Shown here: in pieces, positions 1 through 9,036 of the stretch
How positions within the stretch are numbered: the stretch's first letter is position 1
Layout of the letters: each line of letters begins with the position of its first letter
NCBI GenBank assembly: GCA_021772985.1
Contig: JAJFKX010000020.1
Coordinates: 427,997-491,996, forward strand
DNA length: 64,000 nucleotides
Direction of reading: 5' to 3'
Source: Gammaproteobacteria bacterium
GTDB lineage: Bacteria > Pseudomonadota > Gammaproteobacteria > Xanthomonadales > Wenzhouxiangellaceae
Notes under the pieces: generated by a model
Seen by the model: only the letters and a program-made list of their open reading frames with translations
What the model was told of the DNA's origin: nothing
Database searches by the model: none
Position numbers and translations under genes: made by a program

Positions 1-771
1 GCCAGCGGAAGCGCAACCATCAGAGGATTAAATGGTGTTGATGATGTGGCAGGAGTATTTCTGGACATGGATGACAATGGGGTTATTGATGGGTTTCGAC
101 TGGATGCATTACAACAAGGGAGCTTGCTTGGCAGTCAATCGCATACCTTTAGTGTTGTGAACGCAAACGGAACCCGTTTTATTTCGTTCCCACTGGTACA
201 AAGCAATAACTTCAGCCCCGGCCCCTCTGATCTGTTACCCAATCTGCCGGATACTGCCTTACCGATGGTTCCGATCACCGATGATGATCGATTCGAATTA
301 ACATTGGCTGACGGTACACCTATTCTTGCATTTAATTTGGATCTGGATGGACTTGATGGTGCGGATTCTGAGTTCGTGATCAATCTTGGCCTGGTAGGTG
401 CATGGTTTGATCCATCAACTCCAGAGCAAGGATATTTGATAGATTTTTTGATCGACCAACAGTTTATTTTTATCGCCTGGTTTACCTATACGCCATCCGG
501 CGACTTAATCTGGTTTACTGCACGGGGTAATTTTCAGGGTAACCGTGCTGAACTGAATGTAATTCAATCGAACAATGGTTTGTTCAATCAACCAACCACT
601 ATTGTTCAAAATATCGTTGGCACTTTAATTATAGAGTTTACTGATTGCCTTAACGGCACCATTGAGTTTAATCTTCCTGATTTTGGCGCCAATGATATCG
701 TTCCTATTACACGTATCGCCGGTGATCAGATTTGTCAGCCTATCGTGGACGGTACATTGATATTGCCTTGA
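1..771 (+). CDS. Secreted-type hypothetical protein, 5' truncated by window edge
   Basis: The reading frame is open from base 1, so the gene starts outside the window; the GTG at 46 is only an internal codon. The visible 256 residues are rich in Asp, Asn and aromatic residues and look like a beta-rich extracytoplasmic protein. A segment around WFDPSTPEQGYL, followed by a Trp/Phe-rich strand (IAWFTYTPSGDLIWF), resembles a domain I associate with secreted proteins of Lysobacterales, and two Cys near the C-terminus could form a disulfide. It ends 25 bp before a DUF4105 membrane protein on the same strand. No enzyme motif is visible and I cannot assign a function. Confidence 0.75.
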   Translation, partial: ASGSATIRGLNGVDDVAGVFLDMDDNGVIDGFRLDALQQGSLLGSQSHTFSVVNANGTRFISFPLVQSNNFSPGPSDLLPNLPDTALPMVPITDDDRFELTLADGTPILAFNLDLDGLDGADSEFVINLGLVGAWFDPSTPEQGYLIDFLIDQQFIFIAWFTYTPSGDLIWFTARGNFQGNRAELNVIQSNNGLFNQPTTIVQNIVGTLIIEFTDCLNGTIEFNLPDFGANDIVPITRIAGDQICQPIVDGTLILP

Positions 772-796
772 TTGTATCCGGGTTATAAATTTCATT

Positions 797-2071
797 ATGG
801 GCGTGCAGAAACATTTAATATTATTGAGCGGCTGTAACGGCCGCTTGATAACTTATTTACTGCTGATCTTATCGTTGCTTATAGGTTTGCAAACGGCTAG
901 TGGACAACCATTGGCAGACATAGATATCGGTATTGTCACCTATGGCCCAGGTGACCAGATGATGACGCGTTTTGGACACACCAGTGTGGTACTGGTTGGA
1001 ACCGATGGTGAAAAAGAGTTTTTTGATCTGGCTGCCAGCCGCAATGATGAAAGGCATTTTCTACCCTGGTATTTGACGCCGCACCCGTTGATTTACACTA
1101 CAACAACAAAAAACAGAACCTACGCTTTAAGCCAGTCATTTATAGACGACCGCTCGGTCGACATCAGGTTGCTTGATTTAAGTGCGTCACAAAAGCGTCA
1201 TTTCGCTCAACTGCTAGCGCATGCGCTCGATGAAAATAACGCTTTGTTTGAGTTTGGTTTATATACACAAAACTGCACTACGCGGGTGCGTGAGATATTG
1301 GATACTGTGCTATCTGGACAGTTGCAGGCTCAATTTTCCCATCGACCTGAACAAATGAGCTATCGCGATCACACTCGGCGTAGCTTTCAGTACAATTGGT
1401 TGTTGCGAATTACCAGCGACCTGGTAAGTGGACGTTTGGCGGACAGCACAAAAAATTACTGGGATGAAGCTTATTTACCGGCTCGATTAGCAATTTTATT
1501 GGACCAGGCTCAAATAACTGATCAGTTCGGCCGTTCTAAAGCGCTGGTAAACAATCATTATCCATTGCTTGCCGGGCAATTGAATAATCCGGTAGCAGAT
1601 CAACCGACCTTTATCGGCCACTGGTTTTGGCTTTGCGGCTTAATCCTAGCGGTGTTTTTGTATTTCGGTGTAACTAACCAAGATATCAAAGTTATGCAAT
1701 GGTCGGTTTTCAGTTATTTAGTTGCAATAGGCCTGGTTGGTGCATTGTTATGTTATTTGTGGTTTGTGGGAGGCGAGGCGGTAACAGCGTGGAATGAAAA
1801 TATTTTATTATTCAGTCCATTTGCGTTAATGCTGGCATTCCCACAAGCTTCCGGCATACGACGGTTTTTAAGTTTGTGTATGCTGTTGTCAATACTATCC
1901 GCATTAGCGTTAAAGCTACTACCTGGATCACAAAACAATTGGGACTGGATAGGTCTGAGCTTACCCGTAGATAGCATTTTGCTTTGGCATTTATGCTTAG
2001 CTGACAAACCAAAACCTGTTATTAGAATGCCTAAACATGTTTTTACACGCTTTTCCGGCAGTCCGTTGTAG
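797..2071 (+). CDS. DUF4105 / Lnb N-terminal-domain membrane protein
   Basis: A 424-residue protein. It has an N-terminal signal or anchor segment (about 17-36), then a periplasmic domain of roughly 210 residues with FGHTSVVL at 59 and an Asn-Cys-Thr-Thr-Arg motif (QNCTTRVREILD). Both are typical of the DUF4105 / Lnb N-terminal periplasmic family, which is NlpC/P60-like with candidate His and Cys catalytic residues. The C-terminal third holds four or five hydrophobic segments (about 277-400). The family is widespread in Proteobacteria and Bacteroidetes; its substrate is not established to my knowledge. The start at ATG 797 has no clear ribosome-binding site. It follows the truncated gene by 25 bp and may be co-transcribed with it. 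Confidence 0.75.
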   Translation: MGVQKHLILLSGCNGRLITYLLLILSLLIGLQTASGQPLADIDIGIVTYGPGDQMMTRFGHTSVVLVGTDGEKEFFDLAASRNDERHFLPWYLTPHPLIYTTTTKNRTYALSQSFIDDRSVDIRLLDLSASQKRHFAQLLAHALDENNALFEFGLYTQNCTTRVREILDTVLSGQLQAQFSHRPEQMSYRDHTRRSFQYNWLLRITSDLVSGRLADSTKNYWDEAYLPARLAILLDQAQITDQFGRSKALVNNHYPLLAGQLNNPVADQPTFIGHWFWLCGLILAVFLYFGVTNQDIKVMQWSVFSYLVAIGLVGALLCYLWFVGGEAVTAWNENILLFSPFALMLAFPQASGIRRFLSLCMLLSILSALALKLLPGSQNNWDWIGLSLPVDSILLWHLCLADKPKPVIRMPKHVFTRFSGSPL

Positions 2072-2291
2072 CCGGATATCAATTTATATTCATTTCCTAC
2101 AACACAGCCTTTACAGTTTGCACTTCAATTATTTAACCCGTATCAGAAAATTTGGCACTTCTGTAAGTGAATTACGCCAATAAGTAACAGCTTGAGTACG
2201 CTTGTCACAAGCCTATTCAACACGGGTTAGAAGTTTTCCATATGCCCCGGGGGGTCTAACCTTTCCTAGGAACAGGGGTGGAGCAAGGGAT

Positions 2292-2675
2292 ATGAAAAAG
2301 TTTGTTACTTTACTGGCATTATTATTTGCAATATTTATTGGCGCACAAACTGCACAGGCGTGCAGTATTACCGCTTCAGGATCTTGTGGCGGCAGTGCCT
2401 GCCCCAGTGGTCAGAGCTGCAGCAAAGTTTCTGATACTGAGTGCAGTTGTGTCGATGATGATAAAAGCCCAATTGCGCAAAGCCTTGAACAACAAATCAC
2501 TGCAGCAAAGGCAGAGGAAAATAAGGATAAACCGTGTACTGATGGTGAAGGGTGTTCCAAAGAATGCAAATACAGTGACTGCACCTTAGAGCCAGACGAA
2601 TGTGATGAAGGCCAAGGTGGAGCTTGTTACTGTCAGGATGGTTGGGCGGTATGCCGATGTATTGATAATGATTGA
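2292..2675 (+). CDS. Small secreted Cys-rich protein (15 Cys)
   Basis: A 127-residue protein with a clear Sec signal peptide (MKKFVTLLALLFAIFIGAQTA, cleavage near AQA-CS). The mature part carries about 15 Cys in two clusters separated by an acidic/Lys linker of about 45 residues. The start at ATG 2292 is chosen because a GGAG-type ribosome-binding site lies just upstream and the signal peptide begins there; the longer frame from 2202 adds an implausible leader. The Cys density suggests a disulfide-rich or metal-binding extracytoplasmic protein, but no family is recognised. A strong intrinsic terminator follows at 2716. Confidence 0.8.
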   Translation: MKKFVTLLALLFAIFIGAQTAQACSITASGSCGGSACPSGQSCSKVSDTECSCVDDDKSPIAQSLEQQITAAKAEENKDKPCTDGEGCSKECKYSDCTLEPDECDEGQGGACYCQDGWAVCRCIDND

Positions 2676-2715
2676 AGGTGACCGTTGAAGATACCAACTC
2701 TTAAGGCAGGTAATT

Positions 2716-2747
2716 TGCAAGGCGATTTTATCGCCTTGCATTTTTTG
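2716..2747 (+). terminator. Intrinsic terminator after the Cys-rich protein gene
   Basis: A perfect 11-bp stem (TGCAAGGCGAT / ATCGCCTTGCA) with a TTT loop is followed directly by TTTTTT. It sits between two convergent genes, 2 bp before the stop of the minus-strand lipoprotein gene. Confidence 0.92.
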
Positions 2748-2748
2748 T

Positions 2749-3291
2749 TTATAAAGGGTAAAACTTGAAACGCTGTCCACCTACTGATGCTTCGTACATC
2801 AAACCACCCAATGTCATGCTGAATACCGCCACCCCTTGCTGATAATCAGCATCTGCGGAAGCGCCTGCGGTTGCAGCGACTGCTGAAACCTGTGCGTTGA
2901 AAGCGTATTCATCATCACGGAAGTCATTCAATGCATGCTCATCTTCAAAAAAGATCACTTCACTGAATGCCTGGCCACCCAACTGTAAACCAATGGTGAT
3001 CTGAGTCAGGCTGGTATCACCAATAAACCTGCCCTGTTCGAATACTTGTCCATCACCATGTGCTGCGCCAACACCAATTGCACCTTTGCCGACCCTGGGA
3101 TAAATAGCATAACCATAGGAATGATCAAAAAACGCTTGCATATCAGAATCACGTTCTACAAAACGAGCGATCGCCTGCTCAACCGCTAACTGTTCACTGC
3201 GCAGGTTTTTAGGTTTGTTTGGATCATAACCAGCACAACCAGCTATCATTAACATAGCGGTTACTACCCATAAAATTTGTTTAAACTTCAC
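2749..3291 (-). CDS. YSC84/SYLF-domain lipoprotein
   Basis: A 180-residue protein. The GTG start at 3291 is preferred over upstream ATGs because an AGGAGA ribosome-binding site sits about 8 nt before it, and a lipoprotein signal (MKFKQILWVVTAMLMIAGC) begins exactly there. The lipobox is IAGC, so an outer- or inner-membrane lipoprotein is expected. The remainder (AIYPRVGKGAIGVGAAHGDGQV, ending in GGLMYEASVGGQRFKFYPL) matches the Ysc84 actin-binding/SYLF lipid-binding family (PF04366), common as periplasmic lipoproteins in Proteobacteria. Length and order are normal for the family. The biological role in bacteria is unclear. Confidence 0.85.
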   Translation of the reverse strand: MKFKQILWVVTAMLMIAGCAGYDPNKPKNLRSEQLAVEQAIARFVERDSDMQAFFDHSYGYAIYPRVGKGAIGVGAAHGDGQVFEQGRFIGDTSLTQITIGLQLGGQAFSEVIFFEDEHALNDFRDDEYAFNAQVSAVAATAGASADADYQQGVAVFSMTLGGLMYEASVGGQRFKFYPL

Positions 3292-3526
3292 TTTGTATAT
3301 TCTCCTGGTAGGCATATTTATAGCTTGTAATGTCAAGTTGAAGTGCCCTTAACTGCAACAGCGTGATGCCTGATTAAATGATAATTTTCCCCAGCCACAG
3401 GCGTCAACTGTAGCAGTAAATGAATTTATATTATTAGGCTAGCGCAGTATTTGTTATAAATATGCAAAACCAGAGCGAGGTTATTCCAGGCCAAGCTGTG
3501 AAATTAGCGGCTGTTGGTATTAGTCA

Positions 3527-5146
3527 TCATAACCTGATCAACTCTTGATAAGCGGGTGTAGTCAAAAAGTCTTCCATTGTTTCGGCAAAAACCAGTTGCT
3601 GTAGAATTTCCGCAGCTTTAACCAGGCTGGAATGTTGCTTGGTGGGTAGTTCGATTTTAAGGCTGTGAATAACCTCACCAAATTTTGCTTGCAAATAAAC
3701 CTTATCTATTAACTGGTTGTTATTTACTCTGGCTTGATGTGTACGCCACTGCCATAACTGTGCCCGGGCAATTTCAGCTGTTGCCGCATCTTCCATCAGG
3801 TGGTTAATGGGAACACAACCATTACCGTTGATCCAAGCGTGCAGATACTGAACAGCAACCTGGATATTGTCTATTATCCCAGCTTCGGTAATGTTACCTG
3901 TTGGTGGCTCGAGTAATTGTGCTGCGGTTATGTTTAAGGGGCTTTGCCTGGCTGTAGGTGCTTGATTTTTAATTTGATTAGGGCCGGTAAGGACCTGGTC
4001 GAATATTGCGCGCGCCAAGGGTTCAAGTGCCGGATGTGCCACCCAGGTGCCGTCATGACCATTATTGGCTTCTCGCTGTTTATCAGCTTTAACCTTAGCC
4101 AATGCAGCAGCATTTGCTTGAGGATCATTTTTAATCGGGATTTGCGCGGCCATCCCTCCCATTGCGAAAGCTCCGCGGCGATGGCAGGTTTGAATCAATA
4201 ATTGTGAATAGGCGGCAAGAAAGGGTGTGGACATGCCAACCTCATTCCGGTTCGGAAGTATTTTTTCAGGGTGGTTACGCAAGGTTTTGATATAACTGAA
4301 AATATAGTCCCAGCGACCACAATTTAAGCCTAAAATATAATCACGCAGGTAGTACAGTATTTCGTCCATTTGAAATACTGCAGGCAGTGTTTCAATCAAC
4401 ACAGTCACACGGACAGTGCCGGGTTGCAGCTTCAAGCTAGCTTCAGCGTACTGAATCACGTCAGCCCACCATTGCGCCTCATGATAATGTTCCAGTTTGG
4501 GGAGATAAAAATAAGGTCGGCTGCCACCCGCGTTTAAGGTCTTATGGTTGTGATACAGGTATAGGCCAAAATCAAACAGACACCCCGGTATAGGTTCACC
4601 ATCCAGCAACAGGTGCGATTCATGCATATGCAAGCCACGCGGGCGCACCATCAATACAGCAGTTTTTTTGTTTAACTGATAGGTTTTGCCTGTTGCCGCA
4701 GTGAAATCAACCTGCCGTCTGGTCGCAGCATACAAATTATGTTGCCCATCTAGTAAGTTTTCCCAGGAAGGGGCTGTCGAATCTTCAAAATCGGCCATGT
4801 ACACCTGCGCACCTGAATTTAACGCATTGATGACCATTTTTCGGTTTACCGGGCCGGTAATTTCGGTACGCCGATCAAGCACTTCGGTTGGGATTTTCGT
4901 TACCTGAAAGTCGCTGTTTCGAATGGCAGCTGTATTTGGATCGAAATCCGGCATGCTACCCGCATTCACAAGTGCTTGACGCTGTTTTCTTGCGTTGAGT
5001 AATTGTAGTAGTCGCGGCCCGAATTGCTCAACAAGCCCACCGATGAAATCAATTGCATCAGTTTGCAATAGGTAATCGTATTCTGTGGCTACTGCTTTAC
5101 TAAGCGTCAACATGTTGGAGGGTTCTTGTGTGGTATCAGTGTTCAT
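3527..5146 (-). CDS. aceB: Malate synthase A
   Basis: A 539-residue protein, close to the size of E. coli AceB. It condenses glyoxylate with acetyl-CoA to malate in the glyoxylate shunt. Visible family motifs are ADFEDS (118-123), the active-site Arg in RPRGLHMHE (168-176), the Mg-ligand stretch ETLPAVFQMDEILY (about 255-270), GAFAMGGMAAQIP, and the catalytic Asp in LMEDAATAEI near the C-terminus. No isocitrate lyase gene is adjacent, so the shunt is split here. The ATG at 5146 lacks an obvious ribosome-binding site; an internal Met (MLTLSK, residue 12) is an alternative start. Confidence 0.95.
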   Translation of the reverse strand: MNTDTTQEPSNMLTLSKAVATEYDYLLQTDAIDFIGGLVEQFGPRLLQLLNARKQRQALVNAGSMPDFDPNTAAIRNSDFQVTKIPTEVLDRRTEITGPVNRKMVINALNSGAQVYMADFEDSTAPSWENLLDGQHNLYAATRRQVDFTAATGKTYQLNKKTAVLMVRPRGLHMHESHLLLDGEPIPGCLFDFGLYLYHNHKTLNAGGSRPYFYLPKLEHYHEAQWWADVIQYAEASLKLQPGTVRVTVLIETLPAVFQMDEILYYLRDYILGLNCGRWDYIFSYIKTLRNHPEKILPNRNEVGMSTPFLAAYSQLLIQTCHRRGAFAMGGMAAQIPIKNDPQANAAALAKVKADKQREANNGHDGTWVAHPALEPLARAIFDQVLTGPNQIKNQAPTARQSPLNITAAQLLEPPTGNITEAGIIDNIQVAVQYLHAWINGNGCVPINHLMEDAATAEIARAQLWQWRTHQARVNNNQLIDKVYLQAKFGEVIHSLKIELPTKQHSSLVKAAEILQQLVFAETMEDFLTTPAYQELIRL

Positions 5147-5206
5147 ATGTGTTTTATTACAGTGTAACCAGATGGGGCGACATGCTGATGTGCAGCATTG
5201 TTGCCA

Positions 5207-6067
5207 CTACATTGTGCTGATGGTGACTTGTTCAGCAACTGCTTCAGTATAAAACCACCAGCCTGAGTCTCCGTTAAACATATCGCGGTCATCTCCAGCT
5301 GCGCAACTACCCTGCCCGCCAGGCAGAATACTGCTTAATGGTTGTCCACCGATCACAGGCAGATTGGCCGGCAACAGCGCTGTATCAGCATCTACCTCGC
5401 GCAGGAACCCCAGGTTCAAACCAGGCATTAGCTGGTTACCTGACCAGCCGAAGGCAAACTCTGTTTGTAACAAAGGCACATTGACATCGCCCAGCAGCAA
5501 CTGGCTATCGGTGGCCGCAGAAATGAAGCAGGCATCCTGCACCACCGGTACGCTTGGTGTGTAACCACTGGTGGTCCCGACAATTGATTGCAAACACAAG
5601 CCAAAATCAACATTACTGGTCGCTATTGACTGACTTGTAATCGGGTCAACACTGCAACTGTCCGGTGGGAACGGCGCTGCGCAAACGCCTGTTAATGGAT
5701 TCACCATTTGCCCAATGCCCTGTGGATCGAATCTATCCAGAGCCTGCAGAATAGACAAATCCAACAAGTTATCTGCATTACCATCCATCGTCAGCATATC
5801 GGCCAAACTGCCATTAAATGAGACATTGGCCACCGGGATAGGTGTATCTGTAAAATCTACGCAGCCAAATACCGGCACGTCCACAAATACATGCGGGTCT
5901 CGCAAGGCCAGTTGTGTATTGCGATAAACAACCGCGGGCATGGACTCCATGGAATCCGCATAGATAAACTCCAATGCCTGGGCAAAAGTGTTTTGGCAGC
6001 AGCTAGAGATCGTCAGGCCAATCCATATGCAGGGTGCCAATAGATGATGTCGGCTTGAATGATTCAT
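5207..6067 (-). CDS. Secreted hypothetical protein
   Basis: About 286 residues from the Met at 6067 (an upstream ATG at 6088 adds 7 residues). A signal peptide (HHLLAPCIWIGLTISSCC...FAQA) is followed by LEFIYADSMES, which resembles the short F-A-D/S-x-F/M-E-S motifs found in many secreted proteins of Lysobacterales-like bacteria; here it is at the mature N-terminus instead of the C-terminus. About seven Cys in the mature part suggest disulfides. No enzymatic motif is seen. It is transcribed toward aceB with a 60-bp gap, and no function can be assigned. Confidence 0.7.
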   Translation of the reverse strand: MNHSSRHHLLAPCIWIGLTISSCCQNTFAQALEFIYADSMESMPAVVYRNTQLALRDPHVFVDVPVFGCVDFTDTPIPVANVSFNGSLADMLTMDGNADNLLDLSILQALDRFDPQGIGQMVNPLTGVCAAPFPPDSCSVDPITSQSIATSNVDFGLCLQSIVGTTSGYTPSVPVVQDACFISAATDSQLLLGDVNVPLLQTEFAFGWSGNQLMPGLNLGFLREVDADTALLPANLPVIGGQPLSSILPGGQGSCAAGDDRDMFNGDSGWWFYTEAVAEQVTISTM

Positions 6068-6133
6068 GGGCAGGCAGATTAGCATCATTCAACGCCGAAC
6101 ATGACATGCCGGGTCATTTTGCTGCAGAAAAAT

Positions 6134-6158
6134 GCCCTCCCCCAGAGCGGGAGAGGGC
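6134..6158. repeat. Palindromic intergenic element (GCCCTC...GAGGGC)
   Basis: GCCCTCCCCC-agag-CGGGAGAGGGC forms an imperfect hairpin and is followed by TGGAGGTGGG. This sequence type is a widely scattered intergenic palindrome in proteobacterial genomes. It lies between the stop of creD and the start of the secreted hypothetical gene, so it could also act as a weak terminator for creD. Confidence 0.6.
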
Positions 6159-6181
6159 TGGAGGTGGGTTGCGATGCCGGT

Positions 6182-7543
6182 TTACCGTGGAGTGATGCGC
6201 TGGCTGGCAGGCGATAACCGCTGGCTAACCTCGTACCAGTCTACTTTTCTGGTCAGCAACATAATCGCTGCCAGCGCAGCAAACAACAGCAGACAACCCA
6301 TAAGTAATGCGAAATCTTCGGATCTTAAAATGGCATACAGCATCCAGTACAACAAACTGACCGATGCCGCATAGCCCCAGCCTTTTAACGGGCTTTGCAT
6401 GGCGGTGCTCAAATACATGCCAAGCAAACTACAGCAGCCCAGGTTGGCAATCAGATATGCCCATATAAATGGCAGATGTTCTGACAGTGAAAGCAGCAAT
6501 AAATAGAACATCGCCAGCGCACAGCCTGCCAATCCATACTGAATGACATGCAGCCTTAACCCGGCCATCACTTCAATCAGGAAAAAAGCGGCAAACGTCA
6601 GCACTATAAATAAAGCACCGTATTTAATGGCACGCTCTGCTTTGGTATATACATCTATTGGTTGTATAAAATGAATACCGAATGCAGAACCAAACAGCCC
6701 GGCACAATCATTTTTCAGGCAGGCATTAATTTGGCTTAAGGCATTAGTGGCAAATGCTGAAACCTGCCACTGGGCAGTGAATCCTTGATCATTAATATCA
6801 TGTGTAGTGGGCAGGAAACGCCCAAAAAAACGTGGGTGTGGCCAATTTGAGCCAGTCTTTAATGTTGTATGATCACCGATACCTACAACCTGGAGTGATT
6901 GGCTGCCGCGCAACTGTAAGCTTATATTGAACTCTGCTGTGAATACTTCAGGGTTGGAAATATCCGGCAGTGAAGCATGTACGCCGGAGGCAAATCCGGC
7001 GATTTGTGTGCCTGGTTCAAAACTTTGTGTTGTTCCCTGCCAAGCCAATTCCGGGGAGCCGCCAAGGCCACGCAAATCGCTTACCGCTAAAGTTAATATC
7101 GGCTTGCCAATGAATGTTATTTCATCCGTTTTACGATGCCGGTCCAACAAAAAACCGCCAAAGTTTCCTGACAGATTAATATCCGCGGTATATACGGGAA
7201 CACTGTAGATGCCGCGGAAACGCTGTTCAGTATTAACCTTACTATCGATGCCAAGTATTTCGGGGACGATATATTGGGTATACCAAAATTCCGATGTGTT
7301 GGCTCGAAAGAGCTTTTGCTGATCGTCCCACACCTGTTCTGAACGCCTGACCTGATAAGGCACCGCCAACAATGGCCCTATCAAAACCTGTGTCCCAGAC
7401 CAGCTGTCAGCAATTTCATTCTCGACCTGATAGCGATACTGGCTACGCTCAATTATCAGATGATCGATCATTGCCAGTGGTACCATCAGTGCCAGGCTCA
7501 GGGCACCGATCAGTAGTATTTTCAAGGTAATGCTTTTCTGCAT
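6182..7543 (-). CDS. creD: CreD-family inner membrane protein
   Basis: About 453 residues. An N-terminal transmembrane helix (SITLKILLIGALSLALMVPLAMI) is followed by a large periplasmic domain containing the family sequence SDLRGLGGSPEL and a FGRFLP segment, and then five or six C-terminal transmembrane helices. This is the CreD (cell envelope integrity) architecture. In E. coli creD belongs to the CreBC regulon; here it stands alone, with no two-component system beside it. The start is set at ATG 7543 (MQKSITLK), five codons inside the longest frame, because the hydrophobic leader begins there. Confidence 0.9.
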   Translation of the reverse strand: MQKSITLKILLIGALSLALMVPLAMIDHLIIERSQYRYQVENEIADSWSGTQVLIGPLLAVPYQVRRSEQVWDDQQKLFRANTSEFWYTQYIVPEILGIDSKVNTEQRFRGIYSVPVYTADINLSGNFGGFLLDRHRKTDEITFIGKPILTLAVSDLRGLGGSPELAWQGTTQSFEPGTQIAGFASGVHASLPDISNPEVFTAEFNISLQLRGSQSLQVVGIGDHTTLKTGSNWPHPRFFGRFLPTTHDINDQGFTAQWQVSAFATNALSQINACLKNDCAGLFGSAFGIHFIQPIDVYTKAERAIKYGALFIVLTFAAFFLIEVMAGLRLHVIQYGLAGCALAMFYLLLLSLSEHLPFIWAYLIANLGCCSLLGMYLSTAMQSPLKGWGYAASVSLLYWMLYAILRSEDFALLMGCLLLFAALAAIMLLTRKVDWYEVSQRLSPASQRITPR

Positions 7544-7720
7544 GCAAGTGCTCAGCAATCATGAATGCTGAGCAGTGTTACGCAGTGGTGTGCGACTATT
7601 GTGTGGATTAAGTGTGGCTTATATGTAAATAACCGCCCTGAATATAGACCGGCACTTAATTAGCCGGTTGAAATAGCAATTGGTAAAAGAGATATTTTAA
7701 CCGGCCGTTTTTGAAAGATA

Positions 7721-8851
7721 TTAATGCTGCTTTATGATAATTCCTTCCAAATTATCAAATTGTGCCTGTATTCCCCACCCACCGAAGGCTTCAGTCACGG
7801 CAAACCATATTTCGTTATCCCCTGCCTGCAAGTGTATAAAAACCTTCTGGAATAACCCGATGGTGCCCAAATAACGGTAATCTCGTGATTCATAGCGGTT
7901 ATTGCCGGTGTAAAATAACCTGCCGTTCACATAAACAGCAACCGCATCGCTGTAGCCAAAACTTAGTCCTTTCAGTTGTTCTTTTTCAGAATTGACAGCC
8001 AGCCTTGCAAAGACTGTGTCTTTCCCCGGTTGCAGCCCATGTGCCCTGGCCAGGTTGGTAATTCCGGCAGCTTCAGCTGTGACAGGTGTCCAATGCTGTA
8101 CAGTTTTTTGTTGTTCGCTCAAATACTGCACACCAGCCAGAGATTGACCATCAAGTGGATCTGAAACCAGCCATGAAGATACGGTCTCTTTTAATAGGTT
8201 GCTGTCGGCTTGTGGCGAATGGGAAAAAGCGTCGCTTTCAGTTAGTTCAGAAGCTTCAAAATTTGCAAAATATGCAGTTGAAAAGCCTGAAGAATTAACC
8301 CCGACTCCACCTGATGCGAGTTCTCTTTTTAATGCATTGATTACCACTACCGGTGCCTCTGAGTCGATGTACACCTCAGCCTGTGAACCGGAATATACGA
8401 GTTTGATGTGCATCCATTTGTTGTATTGGTATTCAACAGGTGCTCCAAAGCCTTCACCATGGTACAGCTGCCAACCGCTGACCCCATTAAACACTGGTGT
8501 GTATTGATTTGCATCCGGGTTGCCCGATTGGTGTGGGCGGATATAAAAGTGCTCAAAATTGGCTTGATCCTGGACCCGGAACAGACCACCCATAAAGCCT
8601 CTTTCAGGGGTAACAGAAATATCAAACTCAATAACACCGTTGGTTAATTCAAGGCCTTCGATAAGTGCTGAACCACCCTTCAGCATCAGCGCCTGTTTAC
8701 CAAGGTGCTGCACAACTCCAGACTCTGTAGCTTCAATTTCCCATACCTCGCTATTGAAAGGATAGCGTTCCGCATAAACCGCAGTTGAAATGCCAAACGT
8801 AAGGCTGATCATAATTGTCAGGTAGACAAAGATTGCATTTGTTTCTTTCAT
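7721..8851 (-). CDS. Secreted LamG/ConA-like domain protein
   Basis: A 376-residue protein with a signal peptide (AIFVYLTIMISLTFGISTAVYA). Residues about 40-205 look like a concanavalin-A-like jelly roll of the kind found in secreted sugar-binding or DUF1080-like proteins (GVIEFDISVTPERGFMGGLFR, YIRPHQSGNPD, KWMHIKLVYSG). The C-terminal part (VAVYVNGRLFYTGNN, HLQAGDNEIWFAVTEAFGGWG) resembles the carbohydrate-binding jelly roll of glycoside hydrolases. No catalytic residues are evident. It is divergent from the AraC-type regulator at 9037, a likely controller. The start is taken at ATG 8851. Confidence 0.7.
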   Translation of the reverse strand: MKETNAIFVYLTIMISLTFGISTAVYAERYPFNSEVWEIEATESGVVQHLGKQALMLKGGSALIEGLELTNGVIEFDISVTPERGFMGGLFRVQDQANFEHFYIRPHQSGNPDANQYTPVFNGVSGWQLYHGEGFGAPVEYQYNKWMHIKLVYSGSQAEVYIDSEAPVVVINALKRELASGGVGVNSSGFSTAYFANFEASELTESDAFSHSPQADSNLLKETVSSWLVSDPLDGQSLAGVQYLSEQQKTVQHWTPVTAEAAGITNLARAHGLQPGKDTVFARLAVNSEKEQLKGLSFGYSDAVAVYVNGRLFYTGNNRYESRDYRYLGTIGLFQKVFIHLQAGDNEIWFAVTEAFGGWGIQAQFDNLEGIIIKQH

Positions 8852-9036
8852 GTTTATCAATCGCTCTTTTTATATATCGTCCTTTTAGCCCGTGCTATTG
8901 GTTGCCGGCAGCATTCCAATTGCCTGGCTTAACTGCAAACGATAAGCTTAGGCCTGCATGTGTTAATAACGCTGAGACATAATTTTGCCTTTATCAGCGA
9001 TACCAGTATTGTAGAAATGGGACATTAACGCCATTG

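Noticed and set aside
2202..2291. Longer start for the Cys-rich protein
   Set aside because: The signal peptide and ribosome-binding site both place the start at 2292; the added residues look non-coding.
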